Notes under the pieces: model-generated
What the model was told of the DNA's origin: nothing
Seen by the model: only the letters and a program-made list of their open reading frames with translations
The model's database searches: none
Shown here: positions 1-7,122 of the stretch, piece after piece
How the letters are laid out: every line of letters starts with the position of its first letter
How positions within the stretch are numbered: the stretch's first letter is position 1
Made by a program: the position numbers and the translations under genes
DNA from: CAYPKW01 sp964411425
GTDB lineage: Bacteria > Pseudomonadota > Alphaproteobacteria > Dongiales > Dongiaceae
Length of the DNA stretch: 59,416 bases
Assembly (NCBI GenBank): GCA_964411425.1
Contig: CAYPKW010000010.1
Span: 1-59,416, forward strand
Direction of reading: 5' to 3'

Positions 1-2
1 GG

Positions 3-212
3 GCAGCGGCGTCGGCGTATCTTGGACGATATGAAGATGCACGGCGTCATGCCGAAGATTTGATTGCCGGCCTGCGCGGAAGGTGGGAGGGAGCGTCGGG
101 CGCCAGTTTCCGGGACCATGCGGCGTATCTCTGCGGAGTCATTCCATTCAAGAGACCGGAAGACGCCGAGCACTTGCTGGCGGGCCTCCGCAGGGCGGAT
201 CGGGCCGGGTGA
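3..212 (+). CDS. C-terminal end of a TPR / adenylate-cyclase-type protein (5' part outside window)
   Basis: An open frame enters from the left edge and stops at a TGA ending at 212, giving 69 visible residues. They begin with a helical A/Y/L/E-rich stretch (AAASAYLGRYEDARRHAEDL) that looks like the second helix of a TPR unit. They end with IPFKRPEDAEHLLAGLRRA, the typical closing segment of alphaproteobacterial proteins that couple a class III adenylate/guanylate cyclase domain to TPR repeats (the usual ending reads like PFK-PED-E-L--GLRKAG). The cyclase domain itself is not visible, so the full function is inferred from this tail only. Not closed by an ATG because the gene starts upstream of the window. 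Confidence 0.6.
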   Translation, partial: AAASAYLGRYEDARRHAEDLIAGLRGRWEGASGASFRDHAAYLCGVIPFKRPEDAEHLLAGLRRADRAG

Positions 213-325
213 TCTAGGGCGCGGACTCAATAGCCGAGCCAAAGGCGGGCAGCGAAGAGGAATCGGGTGGCCAGGATGGCGGCTCACCGGGTAGCGGGGG
301 CGAACCATAGCCATGCCGTTGGCGG

Positions 326-357
326 CCGAGCCACCGAGCCACCGAGCCACCGAGCCG
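326..357. repeat. Short tandem repeat, four copies of an 8-bp unit
   Basis: Four head-to-tail copies of CCGAGCCA (the last ends CCGAGCCG) in the gap between the partial TPR gene and vapC. Nothing else is seen in 213-385. Confidence 0.8.
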
Positions 358-385
358 TATCGTCGGGGGGACGGAAGGTGGCGCC

Positions 386-775
386 TCAGGGCGCGAGCAA
401 GCCGGCGTGGGCCTCGAGCAGCGTGAAGTCGCGGTCGCTGTGCAGCAGCTTGGCATGGTGCGCGATGCACCAGGCACCAATGATGAGGTCGATGGTCTTG
501 CGAAGCGTGACGCCCTTGGCGCGAAGCGCGCGGTAGAGGGCCGCCGCCCGCACGGCTTGTTCGACGCCCAGCATGGTCACGAGATCGAAGCGGCGCAGCG
601 CGCGCTCGACGGCGCGGGCGTCGCGCTCCGACGGCGTGCCCAGCAGGACTTCACACAGAATCACGTCGCCGACGACGAGCGGCTGCCGGCCGACCAGCCC
701 GCGCAGCTTGGCGACCTGGGGCGTGAACGTGCCGCGCAAGTGGTCGATCCAGACCGAGCTGTCGACGACGATCAC
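386..775 (-). CDS. vapC: VapC-type PIN-domain ribonuclease toxin
   Basis: 129-residue PIN-domain toxin, the expected size for VapC, probably a Mg-dependent RNase. The start is taken as the GTG at 775-773, because the protein then begins VIVVDSSVWIDHL, carrying the first catalytic Asp in the canonical place. Further acidic residues appear in the E of VILCEVLLG and in TIDLIIGAWC and LLHSDRDFTLLE near the C-terminus. The GTG overlaps the TGA of the upstream antitoxin (GTGA), so the two are translationally coupled. A longer reading upstream of the GTG only reads the antitoxin out of frame. Confidence 0.9.
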   Translation of the reverse strand: MIVVDSSVWIDHLRGTFTPQVAKLRGLVGRQPLVVGDVILCEVLLGTPSERDARAVERALRRFDLVTMLGVEQAVRAAALYRALRAKGVTLRKTIDLIIGAWCIAHHAKLLHSDRDFTLLEAHAGLLAP

Positions 776-972
776 GCCGCCCGGCCCTTGCGCAGCGCGT
801 CGAGATCGCCCTGCCAAGCGACCTTGCCGCCGAGCGCCAGGACGGCCTTTTGCCCGTGCAGCTTGACGAGCAGTCGCAGGGCCTCCTCGACCACCGCCTT
901 CTTGGTCGCCAAGCCGGTGGCCCGCCGCGCCCGCCTCATCAAGGCGTCGTCGATATCGATGTTGGTGCGCAT
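772..972 (-). CDS. vapB: VapB-type antitoxin
   Basis: 66 residues starting MRTNIDIDDALMRRARRAT, the ribbon-helix-helix type N-terminus of the small VapB antitoxins that precede PIN toxins. Residues 1-45 should bind DNA as a dimer and the C-terminal third (LALGGKVAWQGDLDALRK) should plug the toxin. It is the first gene of a two-gene operon with vapC and overlaps it by 4 bp. A likely operator lies just upstream (990-1017), consistent with the autorepression known for this family. Confidence 0.9.
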   Translation of the reverse strand: MRTNIDIDDALMRRARRATGLATKKAVVEEALRLLVKLHGQKAVLALGGKVAWQGDLDALRKGRAA

Positions 973-989
973 GCCGCACGCTCCGGTTA

Positions 990-1017
990 TGTGTATAGGC
1001 AGAGATATTTATGCACA
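990..1017. promoter_or_regulatory. vapB: Inverted repeat upstream of vapB, likely VapBC operator
   Basis: Arms TGTGTATA (990-997) and TATGCACA (1010-1017) match as an inverted repeat at 7 of 8 positions with a 12-bp AT-rich spacer. They lie 18 to 45 bp upstream of the vapB ATG on the minus strand. VapBC complexes usually repress their own promoter at such palindromes. Binding is inferred. Confidence 0.5.
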
Positions 1018-1065
1018 TCACAGACGAAATCGCAAGTCGCGGGATGATGCCCCGCCGCCGGCGCA

Positions 1066-1186
1066 TAGTGTCCCGTCCCCGAAATTCCTTAGCTTGAATT
1101 TCGGGGTGAACGGGCCACTAAGTAATTGAATCTAGTGGCCTGCTTATCCCAGAAATTCGTAAGGGAATTTCTGGGGCAGGACACTA
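1066..1186. repeat. Cloverleaf-shaped palindromic element
   Basis: Outer arms TAGTGTCC (1066-1073) and GGACACTA (1179-1186) are perfect complements and enclose three perfect hairpins: CCCCGAAATTC 1077-1087 with 1096-1106 (11 bp, 8-nt loop), GGCCACTA 1113-1120 with 1133-1140 (8 bp, 12-nt loop), and CCCAGAAATTC 1148-1158 with 1165-1175 (11 bp, 6-nt loop). Hairpins 1 and 3 are sequence relatives. It is AT-richer than its surroundings and contains no gene. It looks like a small non-autonomous mobile or extragenic palindromic element; no family can be named from sequence alone. Confidence 0.75.
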
Positions 1187-1347
1187 GGAGGCCGCCGCGC
1201 GCGCTTACTTCTTCGCCGGCCGGCTCCCGGCAACGGCGCCAAGCCTCTCGCATCGCGGGCCGAATGGCGCTACCATCGCCAGGGATCGGGGCCGGCGGCG
1301 GGCCGGTGTCGCCGCCCGCGTGTCGAACGAGCAAACGAGGTCGGGCC

Positions 1348-2049
1348 ATGAAGCTCTATATGCATCCCGTGTCGATGACCAGCCGGCCGGTGCGCCTGTT
1401 CATCGCCGAGAACTCCATCCCGGTCGAGGAACAGGTGGTCGATCTGATGACCGGCGAGCACCTTAAGGAACCGTACGTTGCGATCAATCCGAACCGCATG
1501 GTCCCGGTGCTCGAGGACGGCGACTTTCGCCTGACCGAGAGCTCGGCGATCCTCAAGTATCTCGCCGACAAGATCGATTCGCCGGCCTACCCGAAGGACC
1601 TGAAAGGCCGCGCGCGTGTGAACGAGATGATGGACTGGATCAACACCAATTTCTATCGCGAGTACGGCTACGGCTTCATCTATCCGCAGGTCTTCCCGGA
1701 CCATCGGCGGTCGAGCGAGGAGGTGCAGAATGCCACCGTCGCCTGGGGCAAGGAGCGGGCGGCCGGCTGGCTCAAGGTCCTCAACGATCATTGGATCGGC
1801 CCCCGCAATCGCTACCTGTGCGGCGAGCGCATCACCATCGCCGACTACCTGGGCGTCTGTTTCATCACGCTGGGCGAGGTCATCCGGTGCGATTTCAAGG
1901 GCTATACCAACGTCGATCGGTGGATCGGCACGATGAAGCAGCTCAAGAGTTGGGCCAAGGTGAACGAGGTGTTCTACGGCCTCGTCGCCTCGGTCAAGGA
2001 CCGGCCGTTCGACGCCATCCGATCGGACAGGGTCGTCCCCCGGGCCTGA
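1348..2049 (+). CDS. Glutathione S-transferase family protein
   Basis: 233 residues. The N-terminal thioredoxin-like domain (about 1-80) starts MKLYMHPVSMTSRPVRLFIAE. It carries the cis-Pro loop (NPNRMVPVLEDGDFRLTES) with the ES pair that binds the glutathione gamma-glutamyl group, followed by an all-helical C-terminal domain with the RITIADYLG N-capping/hydrophobic-staple motif. The N-terminal Ser in SMTSRP suggests a theta-like active site. The ATG at 1348 is preferred because upstream codons in the same frame run through the palindromic element. It is followed 19 bp later by a VOC-family gene in the same direction. The substrate is unknown; cytosolic conjugation or lyase chemistry is likely. 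Confidence 0.88.
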   Translation: MKLYMHPVSMTSRPVRLFIAENSIPVEEQVVDLMTGEHLKEPYVAINPNRMVPVLEDGDFRLTESSAILKYLADKIDSPAYPKDLKGRARVNEMMDWINTNFYREYGYGFIYPQVFPDHRRSSEEVQNATVAWGKERAAGWLKVLNDHWIGPRNRYLCGERITIADYLGVCFITLGEVIRCDFKGYTNVDRWIGTMKQLKSWAKVNEVFYGLVASVKDRPFDAIRSDRVVPRA

Positions 2050-2068
2050 AACGAGCATGGAGACGAGC

Positions 2069-2560
2069 ATGATCAAGGGCCTGCACCACAACGCCTATCG
2101 CTGCCGGGATTCGGAGGAGACGCGGCGGTTCTACGAGGACTTCCTGGGCCTGCCGTTATCCCAGACCCTGGCGATCGGCGAGACCAAGAGCGGCCGGCGG
2201 ACCGACACGCTGCACACCTTCTACCGGCTCGACGACGGCTCCTATCTCGCCTTCTTCGAGGCGCCCGATCGCCCGTTCGAGTTCAAGGAGCAGCACGACT
2301 ACGATCTGCACATCGCGCTCGAGGTGACGCCCAAGAACCTGCGCGCGATGCTCAAGAAGGGCAAGGCCGCCGGCATCGAGACGCGCGGCATCTCGGACCA
2401 CGGCTTCATCGATTCGATTTACTTCCGCGACCCGAACGGCTACGTGATCGAACTCACCGCCAAGCGGGCCGGCCATGACCGGGCCATGGACCCGAAGGCG
2501 AACGACGCGCGCCGCCGGCTCGGTGCCTGGCAGGCGAAGAAGGCGAAACGCGGTTCGTGA
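2069..2560 (+). CDS. VOC (glyoxalase/bleomycin-resistance/dioxygenase) family protein
   Basis: 163 residues with two beta-alpha-beta-beta-beta modules typical of the vicinal oxygen chelate fold. It starts MIKGLHHNAYRCRD, where the His-His-x-Ala-Tyr supplies a metal ligand. It has DLHIALEV mid-protein (second His) and SIYFRDPNGYVIELTAK near the C-terminus, where the Glu of VIEL is the usual last metal ligand. The ATG at 2069 is chosen because GGAGA sits at good distance before it; an ATG at 2057 would add four residues. It follows the GST closely, so a joint role with glutathione adducts or aldehydes is possible but unproven. Confidence 0.85.
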   Translation: MIKGLHHNAYRCRDSEETRRFYEDFLGLPLSQTLAIGETKSGRRTDTLHTFYRLDDGSYLAFFEAPDRPFEFKEQHDYDLHIALEVTPKNLRAMLKKGKAAGIETRGISDHGFIDSIYFRDPNGYVIELTAKRAGHDRAMDPKANDARRRLGAWQAKKAKRGS

Positions 2561-2658
2561 AGGGGGTTGTCGGGGGCGCGGCCCCGCCACCCCGCCGCCG
2601 CTGGAGGCGGAGAAGAAATGACTGGAACCGACACCCTCGTGCGTTATATCTGGTAACC

Positions 2659-3066
2659 GTGCAGCGTCATCGAAGCCTATTGTCGAAGACAACCCCAGGG
2701 CGACTGGCCGCCGCCGCCGCGGCCAGCGTTCTTGCCGGTTGTGCCGCGAGCTATGTCCCCGTCTCGGGCGGCGCCGTGGACGAGGCTAGGCTCGAGCGTG
2801 ACCTCGCAACTTGCGAGGCGGCGGCGGCGCAGCAGGACCCGCTCGCGGACACGGCGCTGGGCTTTCTTGGCGGCGCCTTCTGGGGCGCGGCGGAAGGGGT
2901 GAGCATCGGGATCGTTCACGGTGGCGTCGGGGTGGGCGAGGGCGCCGCGGTCGGAGCCGCCGCCGGCGCCGTGCTCGGGACGCTCTACGGCGCGGCCGTC
3001 GGAAACCAGGGGGTCGAGGAGGCGATGGAGCGCTGCATGTCGAGCAAGGGGTACGCCGCCGAGTAG
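2659..3066 (+). CDS. Small glycine-zipper lipoprotein
   Basis: Taking the GTG at 2659, 135 residues. A signal peptide with a hydrophobic Ala-rich core ends in the lipobox LAGC, so the mature protein would start at that Cys and be lipidated. The middle (about 70-115) alternates Gly/Ala at four-residue spacing (AGAVLGTLYGAAVGNQG), a glycine zipper that usually packs in or on a membrane. The C-terminus has a second Cys in ERCMSSKGY, as in many proteobacterial glycine-zipper outer-membrane lipoproteins. The function is not known. An ATG at 2557 is in frame but would place a highly Arg-rich leader before the signal peptide. Confidence 0.65.
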   Translation: MQRHRSLLSKTTPGRLAAAAAASVLAGCAASYVPVSGGAVDEARLERDLATCEAAAAQQDPLADTALGFLGGAFWGAAEGVSIGIVHGGVGVGEGAAVGAAAGAVLGTLYGAAVGNQGVEEAMERCMSSKGYAAE

Positions 3067-3096
3067 CGCGATCCCGCGGGCTCCAATCGGTCGGGG

Positions 3097-3486
3097 CTAG
3101 CCCTGCACCGGCTCGGTGGGTCCGCCCGCCTCCTTCCATGCCGTCATGCCGCCGGTCAGGCTCCAGACGTCGTCGAATCCCATCTCCTTGAACGTCTTCG
3201 CGGCCAGCGCCGAGCGTCCGCCCGAGGCGCAATTGACCACGACGCGCTTCTGCCGGTCGAGAGCGGGCTTGTGGTAGGGGCTCTCCGGGTCGGCCTGAAA
3301 TTCCAGCATGCCGCGCGGGACATGGACGGCACCCGGAATCTTGCCGGTCTCGGCCAGCTCCTTCGCGTCGCGCACGTCAACGAACAGGACGCCCGGGTCG
3401 CCGACCAGTTTCAGCGCCTCCTCGACGCCGAGCGAGCCCACCATGGCATGGGCCTCGGCGAGCATCTGTTTGTAGCCCTTCGGCAT
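3097..3486 (-). CDS. Rhodanese-domain sulfurtransferase
   Basis: Single rhodanese domain of 129 residues. The catalytic loop reads VVVNCASGGRSA, with the persulfide-forming Cys and the Arg that closes the anion pocket. The CH2A/CH2B landmarks are also present (VLFVDVRDAKEL, GKIPGAVHVPRGML, SLTGGMTAWKEAG). It lies divergent to the Rieske oxygenase gene with about 115 bp between. Likely cytosolic persulfide transfer; the partner is unknown. Confidence 0.92.
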   Translation of the reverse strand: MPKGYKQMLAEAHAMVGSLGVEEALKLVGDPGVLFVDVRDAKELAETGKIPGAVHVPRGMLEFQADPESPYHKPALDRQKRVVVNCASGGRSALAAKTFKEMGFDDVWSLTGGMTAWKEAGGPTEPVQG

Positions 3487-3600
3487 GGCACTCTCTCCCT
3501 CGGAGCGAAGCGCCGGACGGAGGCACCCACCGGCGCATCTTCACATTGCAACGAAATCGGGCGACACTGCAACGCGCAACGAAGCGAGGGGTGGCTCCCG

Positions 3601-4767
3601 ATGGCGGCACGGTGCCCGATCCCGATGGCCGAATTCGCGCCCAGCACCAGCGAGAGCGGGCGGCCCGTCGCGCTGCCTCCGGCGTGCTTCTCGGACCCCG
3701 AGTTCCACCGATTCGAGCTCGATGCCGTTTGGGGCCACGACTGGTTCTGCCTCGGCCGGGCAACCGATATCCCGAACCCCGGCGACTACAGCACCGTTAC
3801 CGTCGGCGACGATCCGCTGCTGATCGTCCGCCAGCAGGACGCGACGGTCCGGGTTCTGGCCAACGTCTGCCGGCATCGCGGCATGCTGCTGGCCGAGGGC
3901 CGCGGCAACGCGCTGCGCATCCGTTGCCCGATGCACGCCTGGACCTACGACCTCTCCGGCCGGTTGATTTCCGCGCCTGGCCTCAACAAGGACCCCAGCT
4001 TCGAGCGCGGCGAGGTGTGTCTGCCGGTGATTCGCTCCGAGGTCTGGGAGGGATTCCTGTTCGCGACTTTCGACGACTCCATTCCTGCCCTGGCGGGGCG
4101 TCTGGCGAAATTGAAGGACCAGCTCGCCAATTACCGCATGTCCGAGCTGCGGGCCGCGACGCCGCTCGAGCTCGAACGCTACGAGTGGAACTGGAAGATG
4201 TACGCGGACGAGTGCTACCACTGCCCGTTCCTCCATGCCCAGTCATGGGGCAAGATGCATCCGGTGTCGCCGAGCTCCGTCGACGAAGAGTCGTCCTTCA
4301 ACGACCCCGCCAATGGCATCGTCGCCTACGAGCTCGTCGGGCGGTTCGTCGACGCCTGCCCGACGCGCACCGGCAAGGCGCTGCACCCCATCCTGCCCGA
4401 TCTTACCCTGCGGCAAAGGTCGCGGCTTGCCTATGTGACCGTGGCGCCGAACCTTCTCATCATCGGCATGCCCGACAAGGTGAAGTACTTCCTCTGGCTT
4501 CCCCTGGGACCGAAGTCGTCCTTCTTCGGCGCCTCCTGGACGTTCCCCGAATCGACGCTTGCCGAGCCGGGTTTCAAGGAGCGCTGGGAGATGGAGCGCA
4601 GCGACCTCGCTCCGGTCATGGTCGAGGACCTCAACGCCTGGCGCCGGTACCAGACGGGCATTCAGTCGCGCTTCGCGCCCAGGGGCCGCTTGTCGGACCG
4701 CGAGAAGGTCTTCCAGCGCCTGCAGGACTGGCTGGTCGGCCGATATCGGGCGGCGGCAAGCCGGTAA
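3601..4767 (+). CDS. Rieske non-heme iron oxygenase, quaternary-ammonium-oxygenase-like
   Basis: 388 residues from the ATG at 3601, which has GAGGGG upstream. The N-terminal Rieske [2Fe-2S] domain shows CRH (about residue 88) and, after a normal spacing, CPMHAWTYD. The C-terminal catalytic domain has YEWNWKMYADECYHCPFLH, giving the two iron His ligands. The Glu before Cys-Tyr-His sits at the bridging position that is Glu rather than Asp in carnitine, glycine betaine and stachydrine demethylating oxygenases. That places it with quaternary ammonium oxygenases by motif, not by full alignment. No reductase gene is adjacent. It is followed by an epimerase and an unknown gene in what looks like one operon ending with higA. 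Confidence 0.85.
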   Translation: MAARCPIPMAEFAPSTSESGRPVALPPACFSDPEFHRFELDAVWGHDWFCLGRATDIPNPGDYSTVTVGDDPLLIVRQQDATVRVLANVCRHRGMLLAEGRGNALRIRCPMHAWTYDLSGRLISAPGLNKDPSFERGEVCLPVIRSEVWEGFLFATFDDSIPALAGRLAKLKDQLANYRMSELRAATPLELERYEWNWKMYADECYHCPFLHAQSWGKMHPVSPSSVDEESSFNDPANGIVAYELVGRFVDACPTRTGKALHPILPDLTLRQRSRLAYVTVAPNLLIIGMPDKVKYFLWLPLGPKSSFFGASWTFPESTLAEPGFKERWEMERSDLAPVMVEDLNAWRRYQTGIQSRFAPRGRLSDREKVFQRLQDWLVGRYRAAASR

Positions 4768-4808
4768 TCGCCGTCGCTCACTGTCGATGTTTGAAGGGGG
4801 CGAGTCGG

Positions 4809-5699
4809 ATGAGCATCAAGAAGGTAGTCGTAACCGGCGGGTCGGGCCGGGTCGGGGCCTACGTCTTGCGCGAGCTGGCGCCGCATTACGATGTCGTGAA
4901 TGCCGATCTCGTGCCAGGCCCGGTCGAGACGGCGTTCGTCCGCACCGACGTGCTCGACCTCGACCAGGTGCGCAAGGCGATGAGCGGCGCCGACGCGGTC
5001 ATCCATCTCGCCGCGATCGATTTCGACCGGCAGGCGGCGCCGGAGCGCTACATCGACGTCAACGTCCGGGGGTCGTGGCACGTGCTGCAGGCCGCCGGCG
5101 AGGCGGCGGTGAAGAAGGTGGTGCTCTGCTCCAGCGTTTCGGCCTGCGGTCTCTCGGAGATGCGCGCCGACTGGCGCCCGCAATACCTGCAGGTCGACGA
5201 ACGGCACGAGAACCGGCCGGTGCAGGCCTATGGCGTCGGCAAGCTGTTGATCGAGCGCATGGGGCTCTCCTTCGTCCACGGCGCCAACATGGACGTGCTC
5301 TGCCTTCGCCCCGTCGCCGTGGTCATGCAAGAGTCCTTTGTCGATTTCGTCGAGTTCATCGACGAACCGTCGCGCCGTTGGCTGTTCTACTACGTGACCG
5401 CCGAAGACGTGGCGCGCGGTTTTCACGCGGCGTTGACATCGGTCGGGCTGCGCTACGGGGTGTTCTTCCTGAGTGCTTCGGACACCTGCCGGCCCGAGCC
5501 AACGCTCGACTGGTTCCGCGCGCGGATCGGCGAGTTGCCCGAGATCGGAGTCCTGCGCCGGTTTGAAACCATGCCGCGCGCGTCGATTTTCTCGAGCGAC
5601 AAGGCGCGCGATGTTCTCGGCTGGAGACCCACGTCCGATTTCCAGGCGCTGCGCTCCGAATGGCTCGGACAACGACGGCGGGAGGAGCGCCATGCTTGA
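4809..5699 (+). CDS. NAD-dependent epimerase/dehydratase (extended SDR)
   Basis: 296 residues beginning MSIKKVVVTGGSGRVGAYVL, the Rossmann TGGSGxxG motif of extended short-chain dehydrogenases. The catalytic triad region is visible as VLCSSVSACGL (Ser) and QAYGVGKLLIE (Tyr-x3-Lys). The C-terminus (SSDKARDVLGWRP) is typical of sugar-nucleotide epimerase relatives, although family members also reduce or oxidise non-sugar substrates. AAGGGGG precedes the ATG. It follows the Rieske gene by about 40 bp and overlaps the next gene by 8 bp, so it is likely co-transcribed with both. Confidence 0.88.
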   Translation: MSIKKVVVTGGSGRVGAYVLRELAPHYDVVNADLVPGPVETAFVRTDVLDLDQVRKAMSGADAVIHLAAIDFDRQAAPERYIDVNVRGSWHVLQAAGEAAVKKVVLCSSVSACGLSEMRADWRPQYLQVDERHENRPVQAYGVGKLLIERMGLSFVHGANMDVLCLRPVAVVMQESFVDFVEFIDEPSRRWLFYYVTAEDVARGFHAALTSVGLRYGVFFLSASDTCRPEPTLDWFRARIGELPEIGVLRRFETMPRASIFSSDKARDVLGWRPTSDFQALRSEWLGQRRREERHA

Positions 5700-6327
5700 G
5701 ACCGTGCGACAGGGCGAAGTGGACTGGACCGGGGACAATCCGTTCATCTACCTGAAGGAGGATCCGGCGGGAGATTGGACGAGCCTCAGCCTCTATTTCA
5801 GGATTGCCCTGTCGCCGCTGGGCCGGGGCCAGGCCATACTCGTCCTCGAAAAGCCCTACGAAGCGCAAGCGGCGGGAGCGACGCGGATTTGCATGACCGA
5901 CAACGCGCCGCTCGCCCGCTTCCTGATCGATGGGTTCGTGAAGAAGTTCGGGCTGTTCCGCCCATGTGGGGCACTGCTCGATCGCATGGACATCGTCGAG
6001 GGAGCGGTCTTTTCGACCGCGGTGGATTACCCCGGCTACCATACCGAGGCCGCGCGCCAGGACGCGCGGGGCCTCGCCGTCGCCATGACGTGGGAGAGCC
6101 TTGGGCGCCCCTTCGCCGTCGATGTTCCGCCGGAGAAATCGCAGACGGCGGGCCATGAAATGTTCAGCGTCTTTCAACCGGCTCGAACCGCCCATGTCAC
6201 GGTGAACGGCAGGCGGCTGCCGGGGCGCACCGTCGAGCGGGATTTCTTCGGCGGCCGGGCCCAGTCGGCGGCGCTCGCCCACAGCGAGACCTGGGTGCGG
6301 TTGGGGCCCAATACGGACGTGACATGA
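5692..6327 (+). CDS. Protein of unknown function, co-transcribed with Rieske oxygenase and epimerase
   Basis: 211 residues, not recognised. The start at 5692 is supported by GGAGGAG immediately upstream and by an 8-bp overlap with the epimerase. No signal peptide or membrane segment is seen. The protein is rich in beta-forming residues and aromatic turns (WTGDNPFIYL, GHEMFSVFQPAR, ETWVRLGPNTDVT) and has few Cys, so a small beta-rich ligand-binding or lyase-like fold is conceivable. Position suggests a role with the Rieske oxygenase product. Its TGA overlaps the ATG of higA. Confidence 0.6.
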   Translation: MLETVRQGEVDWTGDNPFIYLKEDPAGDWTSLSLYFRIALSPLGRGQAILVLEKPYEAQAAGATRICMTDNAPLARFLIDGFVKKFGLFRPCGALLDRMDIVEGAVFSTAVDYPGYHTEAARQDARGLAVAMTWESLGRPFAVDVPPEKSQTAGHEMFSVFQPARTAHVTVNGRRLPGRTVERDFFGGRAQSAALAHSETWVRLGPNTDVT

Positions 6328-6647
6328 GCCAACTGCGCAATCCGCATCCGGGTGAAATCCTCAAGCAGGAGTTCCTGAACGAGATCGGCATGAGCCAGAA
6401 CCGGCTGGCGCGCGCCATCGGCGTGCCAGCCAACCGCGTTCACGCGATCGTAAACGGCACGCGCGACATCACGGCGGACACCGACCTGAGGCTGTGCAGG
6501 TTTTTCGATCTCTCGGAGGGCTACTTTTTGCGTCTGCAAAACGCCTACGACACGCTTGCAGCCAAGCGGCGGATCACGGCGCAGGTCGCCAAGATCAAAC
6601 CTTACAGGCCCTCGCAAGGGCGCGACGCGCGGCAGGACGCGCGGTGA
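6324..6647 (+). CDS. higA: HigA-type XRE antitoxin, without adjacent HigB
   Basis: 107 residues. NPHPGEILKQEFLNEIGMSQ followed by LARAIGVPANRVHAIVNGTR and DLRLCRFFDLSEGYFLRLQ is the HigA/VapI helix-turn-helix signature. Its ATG overlaps the previous stop (ATGA). HigA is normally preceded by a ~90-residue HigB toxin; here the upstream gene is an unrelated 211-residue protein, so this is an orphan. It may act as a repressor only. Confidence 0.88.
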   Translation: MSQLRNPHPGEILKQEFLNEIGMSQNRLARAIGVPANRVHAIVNGTRDITADTDLRLCRFFDLSEGYFLRLQNAYDTLAAKRRITAQVAKIKPYRPSQGRDARQDAR

Positions 6648-6682
6648 CGTCCCAACGGCACTGTAAAATCGGTTGGGATGTC
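6646..6682. terminator. Imperfect inverted repeat after higA, possible terminator
   Basis: GACGTCCCAAC (6646-6656) pairs with GTTGGGATGTC (6672-6682) at 10 of 11 positions around a 15-nt loop, starting at the higA stop. There is no clear T-run, so Rho-independent termination is uncertain. Confidence 0.35.
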
Positions 6683-6757
6683 CGTCGTCCCGGCTTCGTT
6701 GCCTAGTCAGGCGATCCCGGCGTAGGCAGCGGCCTTGCCGCCCGCTATCCTGCGGCG

Positions 6758-7066
6758 ATGAATCTCGGTCCGGGGATCAGGACGTTCATCGCCGAGACCG
6801 CGGCGGCGTACGACGATGAGGCGGAGTTCGCCTCCGTCGAGCAGCAGCGGCCGGCATATATGGCGTTCGCCAAGCGGTACGACCGGGGGCGCCCTCCGGG
6901 GGTGGCGGCGACGAACCGCGTCGTGCCGGCCCCGCAAGGCGAGATCCCGGTCAGGCTGTTCCGGCCGGGGTACCGCCGGCCATCCTCCTCTTCCACGGCG
7001 GCGGTTGGGTGCTCGGCAACCTCGACAGCCACGACGACATCGCCGCTTCCTCGCGCCGTGAGGACT
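6758..7066 (+). pseudogene. Frameshifted and truncated alpha/beta-hydrolase (hormone-sensitive-lipase type)
   Basis: From the ATG at 6758 the protein runs MNLGPGIRTFIAE to IPVRLFRPG, the normal N-terminal approach of HSL-family esterases. The reading frame then shifts near 6970. In the next frame the expected continuation is GVPPAILLFHGGGWVLGN, containing the HGGGW oxyanion-hole motif (6994-7008). Homology ends soon after (about 7066), with no GxSxG nucleophile elbow, and the next gene begins. Frameshift plus loss of about three-quarters of the enzyme make it a relic. Confidence 0.75.
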
Positions 7067-7122
7067 GGGCCGCGAATGGAAATTGGCTTAGAATCCGCCG
7101 GCAACGGGGAGAAGGCATCGCC

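Noticed and set aside
326..357. Possible CRISPR-like array
   Set aside because: Simple 8-bp tandem repeat without spacers; no cas genes in the window.
3546..4808. Long upstream extension of the epimerase frame through the Rieske gene
   Set aside because: The frame is open only because of codon bias; the Rieske protein in the overlapping frame has all catalytic motifs and the epimerase has its own ribosome site at 4809.
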